A stretch of DNA of 64,000 nt. Source: Heloderma charlesbogerti (taxonomy: Eukaryota > Chordata > Lepidosauria > Squamata > Helodermatidae). Below, piece by piece: positions 35,175-46,200 of the stretch (its first letter is position 1; each line of letters starts with the position of its first letter). The stretch covers positions 550,111 through 614,110 of the forward strand of contig JANEZZ010000401.1 of NCBI GenBank assembly GCA_026122225.1, read 5' to 3'. The position numbers and the translations under genes were made by a program. The notes under the pieces were generated by a model. It saw only the letters and a program-made list of their open reading frames with translations, had not been told where the DNA came from and made no database searches.

Positions 35175-35430
35175 CTTGCCCGGCCGCCTCACGCCCCCTC
35201 TCGCGCGCATGCGCAGCGAAGAACGGTTGTTCAGGGAAACGACCAGGTGAGGCCGAGGGCCGGCCATAGAGGCGGAGGCTCCCAGACGCAACGTCCGGTT
35301 TGAAGAAAAAACAACGCCGGAAAGAGCCGTAGAGGCAACGCGCCATAGAGAGATGTGGAAAGACCGCCGCTTCCGCCAAGCGGGCGCCCTCCCACGGGCT
35401 TGGACTGCAACTCCCAGAATGCCTCAGGGG
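35175..35430 (-). promoter_or_regulatory. WDR18: WDR18 promoter region
   Basis: A CpG-rich, TATA-less stretch directly upstream of the WDR18 start. Visible motifs are an NRF1-type palindrome GCGCATGCGC at about 35,206-35,217, ETS-type CCGGAA at about 35,310, and a ZNF143/SBS-like ACTGCAACTCCCAGAATGC at about 35,404-35,422. With the YY1-type sequence at the ATG this is a typical housekeeping promoter. The transcription start is not mapped. Confidence 0.6.
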
Positions 35431-35594
35431 AGGCTTTGCAAGCAGAGAAGGGGTCTTGCTCTACTGACCCTGCGACAGTCGCGCTCTTCGTCTCGCGCGC
35501 CGCAGGCATTACTGGGCGGTTTTAAAATGTACTTTAATTTAAAAAATACATAGCGCTGGTTAGCCCAACCGCAGGACGAGCCACATCAGACGTA

Positions 35595-37072
35595 TTAACC
35601 AACTTAGCTCCTTTATTGATTATTACGCCCTTGTTAACCTCTTTAAACTTGTAGCAGTACAAAAATATTTTCCTTTTGAGTTACAATGCATTTCTGGAGA
35701 TCGCATTAGCGCAAAGAGGCGATTGGCCGACTTCCGTGCAACGAATTTAGTTGTGCCAGGTTCCGGCACAGGGAGCCCTTAATACAGATGGCGGCACCCG
35801 TTGGGGCTCTAAATCCAAATAAAGACGACAGGCGCCTAGTGGCATCACGGTAACTGAAGGTGTTGTAAAAGGGGATCTAAACAGAACAGAAGACGCTCAA
35901 CTGGACTGTTAAACGTGACACGTAACAGGTGGTTTGCAGCAGGCAGCAGCTTCCAGTTAAGACTGCACAAGTCAGGCGCAGTGGCGCACGGACTCCCTCA
36001 TGGAAGTGAGAGGGGGCATTGTTAAGACGATAAAAAGATTGCGAGAGAAGATGTATACTTTCAGGGGGCGTTGGGAGGGCTGGCAGCTGAGATCACAGAA
36101 CGTTTCGATTCTTCTTGCATGGGCCTTGTGGGGCAGGGAGAGAAGAGGGCGCAGATCTTGGCCAAAATCCAGGGGCAGGGCCATTCTTTCAGAAAAGGCA
36201 CAACCCGCCAGAAACCTAGCCCACGCCAGCCTGCACGTGTGAATGAGGGCTGCGCAGGGACGCAGCCCAGTCCAAAGGGGGGCCGAAGCAGGAGAGGATT
36301 CCGGTAAATTGTGCTGAAGAAGCACAACAGGGAAGATGGTAGGTGGGAGCGACATATATATTCTTCGTTCGTTTTTACAGGGAACTCCCCTCGCCCCCAT
36401 GTTAAACTTTGCATGTTCTCAGGGTAACTGAGCCAACTGCAGCCCATCGCTGCAGCTATTCTTACAGGTTTGGTTTCATCTGTTACTCTGCTTCCTGGAT
36501 GGCAAAGGAGGCAGCAGGGGTGTACAGCTGAATCACTGGTGTTTATACAAGGGGCTACTTCAGGCTTTCCCAAACTGGGGCCCATCGGGTGTCTCAGACT
36601 GCAACTCCCTTCATTCCTAGATGATGGGAGTTGCAGTCCGACACCTCCAAAGGATGGCAGGATTGTGGAATTAGATCGTCTGGGCTGACAGCATCCATGC
36701 TAGGAGATCCTTCTGAGAATGGGGGTGCTGTTGGTTTGAAGGTGGGAGGCAGCCCTTGGTACAGACACCTAATTATGCCACTGAGCAACTCCCCGACACC
36801 ACAAAATAAGTGAATTGCCCACTCACGGTTTTGCTTATTTGGCATAAATCACAGCTCAGCACCATTAGGAAGATGGTGGTTCATGCAAAAGCCCCGTTTG
36901 CCTGTGCTTGCTCCGTTCTTCCCAGACAGAAAAGTGTCAGCCAAGACAACACAGAGAATACAGATTAGAAAAAAAGAAAGGGTCTCCAGTTGGCGTGTCC
37001 AGCAGCAGGTGAAGAGGAAGGCCCATCTGTGTGCCCCCTCCCCTCCTCTCGCAGAAACTTAAAATGCACGGA
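35595..37072 (-). other. KXD1: KXD1 3' UTR with poly(A) signal
   Basis: No other gene is seen between the KXD1 stop and the WDR18 promoter. A canonical AATAAA reads on the minus strand at 35,617-35,612, and ATTAAA lies nearer the WDR18 side at about 35,534. A palindromic repeat of the GACTACAACTCCCAT family sits inside at about 36,560-36,665. A UTR of about 1.45 kb is inferred. Confidence 0.55.
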
Positions 37073-37299
37073 CTAGTCAGTCTCGTTGTCGTCGTCTGTT
37101 ACGCTCTGCCCGTTCACAGCCGGCGAGTCATAGGGCCCCTGCGAGAGGTCTTCAAAGTCATGGCTGGTGGCAGGAGAAATGACGTCCGGACTGGTGTCAC
37201 AGGACTCGGTGCTCTGCTCCGAGGTAGCAATGGTTGTGGTGGTGCTTTTGGGGACTGGGTCGAAGTCATCATCTTCCAGGATGGGAGATTCATGAATAT
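37073..37299 (-). CDS. KXD1: KXD1 last coding exon (residues 99-173)
   Basis: The acceptor is TTCCAG|ATATTC. It encodes an acidic patch (LEDDDFDP), then the conserved [13 protein letters not shown] and CDTSPD segments, and ends TDDDNETD with TAG at 37,075-37,073. Confidence 0.95.
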
Positions 37300-40200
37300 C
37301 TGGAAAGGGGGGAGAGAAAGGGGGGCCAGAATTTGTTGCAGAATGCCAGGGCCGGCTGGAAAGGGTGAGGGATGTGTCCACCTCACTCTGGCTTTTCCAA
37401 ATGGAATAAAAGCATCTGCTGGAATTTGAGTCTTAACACCAGTTCATAAATGTATGGAAGGAATAAAGCTGGCCTGCCTTACAGACAGTTGCAAAGGTTA
37501 TTGAGATCATGTATGTGAAACGGTTTGAGTGGTCAGGAAAAGCACCATTCAAAAATTATAACTGAACTCGAATGCTGGACTTGATATATTTAATTTTAAA
37601 ACTGCCTATGTTGTCCTCTGAAAGGAATGTTTCCAGGGTGGCTTATGAGAATTAAAACAATGACACGAACAATAAAAGCAAACCAAGAGAGCAGACGATT
37701 AAATGCACTGTTAAAATTGGTTTTAGATACATGCTGTCTGTGTATGTGCTGTCTGCTTATATGTTTTTATGTAAATGGTTTTGCGCTTTATATAATGTAT
37801 TTTTAATGGTTTTTCATCTTTGTGAACCGCTCAGAGAGCTTCAGCTATTGGGCAGTACAGAAATGTAATAAATGAAATGAATGAATGAAAACAAACAGTA
37901 GAAACTTTAAAGACCTAAGAAAATAAAGAGGTCTTTGCCTGGTGCTGAAAAGACATCAGAGTCGGAACCAGGCAAACATCTCTGGGAAGAATATCCACAT
38001 AAGAGCTGTACTGGATCAGAAAGACCTTTCAAGTCCAGCATTCTGGTCACACAGTGGCCAACCAATTGCCTGCAGGAAAACCACAAGCAGGATATGAGTG
38101 CAACAGTACCCTCCCACACATGTTCCCCAGCAACCAGTGTACATAGGCATACTGCCTCTGATACTGGAGGGAGCAAAGAGTTCATTTTTTGATCAAGTAA
38201 CCTCCCTTGTAGACTGTGGGAATGCTGTAGACATCATATACCTCAACTTCAGCAAAGCTTTCGACAAAGTGCCCCATGATATCCTGATGAGCAAACTAGC
38301 TCAAAGTGGGCTAGATGAAACAACGATCCGGTGGATCCACAGTTGGTTACAGAATCGGACTCCAAGAGTGCTTATCAATGGGACCTTCTCAAACTGGGGA
38401 GAGGTAACGAGTGGGGTACCGCAGGGCTCAGTCCTGGGCCCAGTGCTCTTCAACATTTTTATGAATGACTTGGAGGAGGAGGTGCAGAGAATGCTGATCA
38501 GATTTGCAGATGACACAAAATTGGGAGGGATAGCTAATACTTTGGAAGACAGAAACAAAATTCAAAGTGATCTGGATAGACTGGAGCGCTGGGCAGAAAA
38601 CAACAGAATGACATTTAATAGGGATAAATGCCAAGTTCTGCACCTAGGAAAAAGAAACCAAATGCACAGTTACAAGATGGGGGATACATGGCTCAACCAC
38701 ACTACAAGCAAGAAGGATCTTGGAATTGTCGATCACAAGCGGAATATGAGCCAACAATGTGATGTGGCTGCAAAAAAGGCAAATGCTCTTTTGGGCTGCA
38801 TTAATAGAAGCGTAGCTTCCAAATCCCGGGAAGTACTAGTTCCCTTCTACTCAGCACTGGTTAGGCCTCACCTGGAGTACTGTGTCCAGTTCTGGGCACC
38901 ACACTTTAAGAAGGATGCAGACAAACTGGAGAGGGTTCAGAGGAGGGCAACAAAGATGATCAGGGGACTGGAAACAAAGCCCTATGAAGAGAGACTGAAA
39001 GAACTCGGCATGTTTAGCCTTGAGAAGAGAAGACTGAGGGGAGATATGATAGCACTCTTCAAGTACTTGAGCGGTTGTCACAGAGAGGAAGGCCAGGATC
39101 TCTTCTCCATCATCCCAGAGTGCAGGACACGGAATAATGGGCTCAAGTTACAGGAAGCCAGATTCCGGCTGAACATCAGGAAAAACGTCCTGACTGTAAG
39201 AGCAATACGACAATGGAACCAATTACCTGGGGAGGTGGTGGGCTCTCCCACACTGGAGGCCTTCAAGATGAGGCTGGACACCCATTTGTCAGGGATGCTC
39301 TGACTTGGATTCCTGCATTGAGCAGGGGGTTGGACTCGATGGCCTTGTAGGCCCCTTCCAACCCTACTATTCTATGACTCTATGATTCTATGAGCCATCA
39401 GAACTAGTAGCCAGCGATAGCCTTCTCCTCAGGAATTTGTCCTTTTAAAGCCATCCAAATTGGTGGCCATCGCTACATCCTGTGATAGCAAATTCCATAG
39501 TTTAACTCTGTGCTGTGTGAAGACATCCTTTCTTTTATCTGTTCTGAATCTCCCATCATTCAACTTCATGGGCTAACCCCATTGGGTTCTAGTATTAGAA
39601 GAGAGGGAAAAAAATGTTTCCCTGTCCACTTTCTCCACACCACACATAACTTCATATCCCCCCCTTGAGTGTCTCTTTTCTAAGCTAAAAAAGGCCAAAA
39701 TATTGTAGAAAGCAGGTTCCCAACCTTCCCTTGGGTTCTGGCATGACCAAGGAAGGGAATACAGGCCAAGGACATGCAAATGAAGGGGTGGGAATATGCA
39801 GATACCTTTTTGGCTGAAGAGCAGGATAAAAATACTCTTAAGGGCACAATCCCATGCAGGTTTCAAGAGAAAGAAGTCCTAGAGCTCCCAGCATTTCCCA
39901 GCCAGGTATGCATAGCTGGCTGGGGAATGCTGGGAGTTATAGGACTTTTTTCTGTCTAAATCTGCATAGGATTGTGCCCTAAATAAATAAAAAGAAGAAA
40001 TGATCATTACTGAGGTAATAACAATATTATCGTAGTTTACTTATTTATTTACAGCATTTATATACTGCTCCACATCTCCATGTATTATTGTTCATCTAAG
40101 AGTGGTGAACAATAAAAGATAAGAAGATAAAAAGCTAGAAGAAATAAAACACTATATTAAAGACTGTTATTTTTAAAAACAGTACCAGTAAAAACCGTGG

Positions 40201-43200
40201 CTGGGCAGTATAGGAAGGTTTCCAAAAATAACGATTATTATTTTTAAGGTGAGGTTCTGTCTTGAGAGCCAGGGTCATTAAGCAGTCATCAAAAGTAAAT
40301 GAGAGAGAGGGGGTGTGATCAAGATGGGCATACTTACTGCTAAACGCCTCTGGATACTGTTTTGCTAGCTTCCCTTTCAGCGTCCTGCAAGAACCAAAAA
40401 GAAAGACCCATCAGAGAGCTCACCATAAATACTGCTGCAAAGTGTGTATGATGGGGGGGGGGGGAAGGGAGTTAACAGCTACTCAAAAGTGCAGGGCAGG
40501 ATATTTATTTATATTTATTTATTTATTTATTTATATCTATTTCATTTCTATACTGCCCAATAGCCGAAGCTGTCTGGGTGGTTCACAAAAGTTAAAACCA
40601 AAAAGCACACAGTAAAACAATATAAAATATAAAAGCATTAAAACCACAATATAACGATACAACCAGAATAAAATCAGAGTAAAACCTAGCAGGAGTGCAG
40701 AGATTTAAAATACAGATTTAAAACAGCAATGCTAAAAAACTAGAAAGCTAAAATGCCTGGGAAAACATGTGGAAAGAAGGCCAAGCAACAAAGGAAGAGT
40801 ACAGGCAGGTAGCACAGAATTTCAGGGATGGCGTCAGGAAGGCTAAACCTGAGAACGAGCTGAAGTTAGTGAGGGATGCTAAAAACAACAAAAAGGCTTT
40901 CTTCAGCTACATGCATAATAAAAGGCAGAGGAAAGAAATGGTGGTTCAGCTATTAAATAAGGATGGCAAAATGATAACAGAGGACAAAGAAAAGGCAGAG
41001 GTGCTTAATTCCTACATTGGCTCAGTCTTCTCCTAAAAGAGGGTCTATAACCTCCCTGGCAAAGGTGAAAAACAGGCTGAAGGGGCAGGATTGCAGCTTG
41101 AGATTGATAGGTCAAGGAGCACCTAATGACTTTGAATGAGTTCAAATCTCCAGGGCCAGATGAACTACATCCTAGAGTCATAAAGGAACTGGCAGAAGAA
41201 CTCTCAGAACCACTGTCTATTCTCTTTGAGAAATCATGGAGGATGGGGGAAGTACCAGATGACTGGAGGAGGGCTAATGTTGTCCCTATCTTCAAAAAGG
41301 GTAAAAAGGAGGAACCTGGGAACTACAGACCAGTCTGACATCAATCCCTGGGAAAATTCTGGAGCAGATGATAAAGCAATCCATCTGTAAGCACTTTGAA
41401 AACAATGCAGTGATTACTTGAAGCCAACATGGATTTGTCAAGAACAAATCCTGCCAGACAAATCTGATCTCATTTTTTGATCAAGTAACCTCCCTTGTGG
41501 ACCATGGGAATGCTGTGGACATAATATACCTCGACTTCAGCAAAGCTTTCGACAAAGTGCCCCATGATATCCTGATTAGTAAACTAGCTCAAAGTGGGCT
41601 GGATGAAACAACGATCCGGTGGATCCACACTTGGCTACAGAATCGGAATCAAAGAGTGCTTATCAATGGGACCTTCTCAAACTGGGGAGAGGTAACGAGT
41701 GGGGTACCGCAGGGCTCCGTCCTGGGCCCAGTGCTCCTCCACATTTTTATTAATGACTTGGAGGAGTTGGTGCAGGGAACGCTGATTAAATTTGCAGATG
41801 ACACAAAATTTGGCAGGATAGCTAATACTTTGGAAGACAGAAACAAAATTCAAAGTAATCTGGATAGACTGGAGCGCTGGGCAGAAAACAACAGAATGAC
41901 ATTTAATAGGGATAAATGCCAAGTTCTGCACTTAGGAAAAAGAAACCAAATGCACAAGTTACAAGATGGGCGATATGTGGCTCAACAACACTACAAGCGA
42001 GAGGGATCTTGGAATTGTTGTCGATCACAAGCTGAAGATGAGCCAACAATGTGATGTGGCTGCAAAAAAGGCCAATGCTGTTTTGGGCTGCATTAATAGA
42101 AGCATCCCCTTCATGGATCACTGCCTTGTGGCGAAGGGGCTTGCATAACTCAGTGAAGCCATAAGCTATGCCGTGCAGGGCCACCCAAGACGGACAGGTC
42201 ATGGCGGAGAGTTCTGACAAAATGTGGTCCACTGGAGAAGGAAATGGCAACCCACTCCAGTATTTTTGCCAAGAAAACCCCATGGAACTTATCACAAGGC
42301 TAAAAGATATGACACCAGAAGATGAGCCCCTCAGGTCGGAAGGTGTCCAATATACTACTGGGGAAGAGCAGAGGGAATTTCCAAGTAGGGCCAGAAAGAG
42401 TGAAGCGGTTGGGCCAAAGCCGAAAGGACACTCAGTTGTGGATGTGTCTGGTGGTGAAAAGGAAGTCCGATGCTGTAAAGAACAATATTGTTTAGGTACC
42501 TGGAATGTAAGATCAATGAATCAAGGTAAGCTGGATGTGTTGAATGGGGTACGGCTACCCTAGTCGGACACGACTTAATGACTGAACAACAACAATAGAA
42601 GCATAGCTTCCAAATCCCGGGAAGTACTAGTTCCCCTCTACTCAGCACTGGTTAGGCCTCATCTGGAGTACTGTGTCCAGTTCTGGGCACCACATTTTAT
42701 GAAGGATGCAGACAAACTGGAGAGGGTTCAGAGGAGGGCAACAAAGATGATCAGGGGACTGGAAACAAAGCCCTATGAAGAGAGACTGAAAGAACTGGGC
42801 ATGTTTAGCCTTGAGAAGAGAGGACTGAGGGGAGATATGATAGTGCTCTTCAAGTTCTTGAAAGGTTGTCACAGAGAGGAAGGACAGGATCTCAATCATC
42901 CCAGAGTGCAGGACACGGAATCATGGGCTCAAGTTACAGGAAGCCAGGATCTGGCTGAACATCAGGAAAAGCTTCCTGGCTGTTAGAGCAATACGACAAT
43001 GGAACCCATGACGTAGGGAGGTGGTGGGCTCTCCCACACTGGAGGCATTCAAGACAAGGCTGGGCAGCGATCTGTCAGGGATGCTCTGACTTGGATTCCT
43101 GCATTGAGTAGGAAGGTTGGACTCGATGGCCTTGTAGGCCCCTTCCAACCCTACTATTCTATGATTCTATGATTCATTTGGGGGCACAAGGAATACAATG

Positions 43201-46200
43201 TAGGTGCCAGGTGAACCTCACTAGGGAGCTCATTCCACAGCCAGGGTGCCACAGCAGAAAAGACCCTCCTCCTAGTAGCCACCCGCCTCACTTCCTTTGG
43301 CAGGGGCTCACGGAGAAGGGCCACCAAGGATGATCTTAAAGTCCAGGCAGGCACATATGGGACACCCAAATGTGCAAACGTTCCACAGAAAAGAGCATCA
43401 ATAGGGCGCTGCTGAGTCTCACAACTCCACACCGGCTGGTTGGCCACCCACCTGATCCTCCGGAAGATGCTATCCAGGTCCTTCTTCATCTCCACCAACG
43501 TCCGGGTGTGGTGGAGGAAGCGCTCATTCATCTGCTGCATGCGGGCGCCCGACAGGTTGTTGAAGTTCAACAGCATCTCATTGGTTTTCTCAAATCGGTC
43601 CAGCCTGGAGAGGAAGGCAAACGGATCGACCGGGTTTGTCCTTTATTTCCTTTAAAGATTTTGGACCCACTTTTCAGGGAACTCTGCCCTCGCATGGCAG
43701 CTCGCGATATTACAAAAACATGAATGTACCAATTACATTTATTTATCTGAACTCGTTTTATGTCGCTCCTCAGCCAAAAGAGGCTTCCAGAGTAGCTTAC
43801 ATATAATTTACTTATTGATTTACAACATCTGTATGCCATTCTGCATCTAAACAGATTCCAGAGCAGTGAACGACAAGAGATAAAAAGAACAAAAAGATAA
43901 AACAAAGAAACATGATAAGATTATTCCTTAAAAAACAGAGTGCCAATAAAACCGAGGCTGGTTAACCAAGGAAGGCTTCCTGGAAAAGAGCTGTTTTCAG
44001 GAGGCACTGAAAACAATCCAGTGTTGGCGCCTGCCTGATCTCCAGAGGCAGGGAGTTCCATAGGATGGGAGCCACCACACTGAAGGCTCTTCTCCAGGTG
44101 GACTCCAGTCAGGCCATATAATCAGTTAAACAAGACAGTCCCTGCCCCTGCAGTCTTACAATCTAAAAAGACCTGGCATGCGAGGAAAAAGGAATGGGGA
44201 GGGAAGTGGGGGGGAATAATTCTTTAATCAGGACTGTTGGAATGGCTCTGCTTCCCTTCTCATCTCTTTCTGCAGAGTCTCCTGGAATGGCTGCAATTAA
44301 ACACACACACAGGAACAGCTAGTGATACTTAGGGGGCTATCCTATGGGTTATGTCCTTGATGATTGTAAGCCCCTGAACCTGGAGGATTACAAGTATCCT
44401 CTGCAGGGTGAGAGGAGCAGCAGAGGTGATCTTCACCTCCCCATCCTCCTTCCCTGCATTTTTTGCTTGCCCGTCTGGCCTTTCCTGTCTCCTCTTCTCC
44501 TAGCTCACCAAAATATCCCCTCCTCTGAAGTCAGGTTCTTGGTTCTTTCCATGCAGGCTGCGAGGGTGTGTGTGTGTGTGTGTGTGTCAGAGCTCCGATT
44601 CCCCCCACCCCCCGAGGTTGGAGCGCTGTCTCCGACATCAGATTGGGGAGCCCAAAATATCCTATGGCCCCTCAGATGCTGTCGAGGGGCCATAGGATTG
44701 CTCCCTTAAGCACCAAAAGCAGACTGGAATGCAGTCTGAGTCTTCAGGGTGGTTGCTTTTTTCAGCCAGCAGTGAAGAGACTGTACATATCTCCCTGTGG
44801 ACAGAGTTCTGAAGACACGGTAATTAAAGTCTCCTTTATACGGGATGCCTGCTTCTCCAGGCCTGACCAATTTGAGGTTTGGGACCATACGATCGGAAGG
44901 ACTGCCTACACCTGGCATTCCTCGCCACTGCTGCCATCTCATCTCCCACCACTGGCCACGGTGGCTGAGGCAGTTGGGAGTTGGAGTCCAACAAGTCACC
45001 CAACCCTGCTCTGTGTCTGTGTCCAAGTCAACAACGGCCAACCGTTTTCAGCACCAACCCAGCACAAGGCTAAATCAACAGGGTGATGTCACACCCTTGG
45101 AATTCAGCCAGGCATCTGGGAGCTTTCGCAGCGCTGGGTCGCCCTATATTCATAAATCACACAACGCAACTGCAAAGAGCTCTCGGGAACAAGGCAGAGA
45201 GGCAGTCTAGTTTCCTGGCCAGTGCCTGGTCTGGATGCAGAGATGGGAAGGGCAGTATTCAGTACGTGGCTTGATGGACAAGTGCTCTCCCTCTTTCTCT
45301 CTTTCGTTCTCGATTGATTGTATTTATATCCCGCCTTTTTTTCCTCTTGCAAGGAACCCAAGGCAGCTTACATTATCCTCCTCCTCTCCATTTTATCCTC
45401 ACAACAACAACCCTGGAAGCAGGTTGGGCTGAGAGTGTGTGACTGGCCCAAAGTCACCCAGTGAGCTTCCATGGCCGAGTGGGGATTAGAACCCAGATCT
45501 CCCAGCTCCCAGTCTTGCCACTACACCAGCTTATATCAGGTCAAGTGCTTTGACCTGATATAAGCCAGCTTTCTATGAGGTATTTGCAGGCAGCTTTTGC
45601 TGTGTTGTGTTTGCGAAGCGAGCAGAAACCAGGGGACCAGGGGCCACTGAGAGGCTGCCCCCCCCAACTTCCCAGGAATCACATCAAGCCAAGGGGAGAC
45701 TAACCTGGCCCCATCCATCACCAAGAGAAGAAGCTCGCTTCCCCCACCCTGCCAGAAGGAACACTCAGCTCCAACTGACGGTTGTCCTGCTGGGACTGCA
45801 GAAGGAAGCAGGGAGAACATTCTAGACCCGTCCACCAGCCAAAGAACAAGAGTCACTAATTGCTATTGAAGCAGAAATACCAGCAAAGGTATACCAACCT
45901 GGCCCAAAGTGCATTTCAATGCCCGCTTAGAGCTCACCACCTTGTTGTGGCCATGAAAAACTGATCTCCTTCCTCTTCCTTTCCCCTCCACTCCCCTTTC
46001 CTTGAGTGTCTTGTCATTTAGTTTGTCAGCTCAATGGCTGACCCAGCCTCTCTCTCTTTTTTAATTGACATGAGCCACTTTGGGAGACAATAACTGCCTG
46101 AAAAGCAGGATAAAAAATGAAGCAAATAAAATAATAAATTAATCAGGGGAAGAGATCGATTTCAAGAAGCCTTTGGATGTGTTTGTGCCTGTTGACTGGT

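Noticed and set aside
34713..35379. Alternative long ORFs around WDR18 exon 1 on both strands
   Set aside because: GC-rich sequence lacks stop codons by chance; only the frame with family similarity and a proper donor was kept.
35783..35850. ATGGCGGCACCCGTTGG, a start-like context with a 21-codon frame
   Set aside because: Too short, in the KXD1 3' UTR, no recognised product. Possibly a YY1-type site, but nothing supports a gene.
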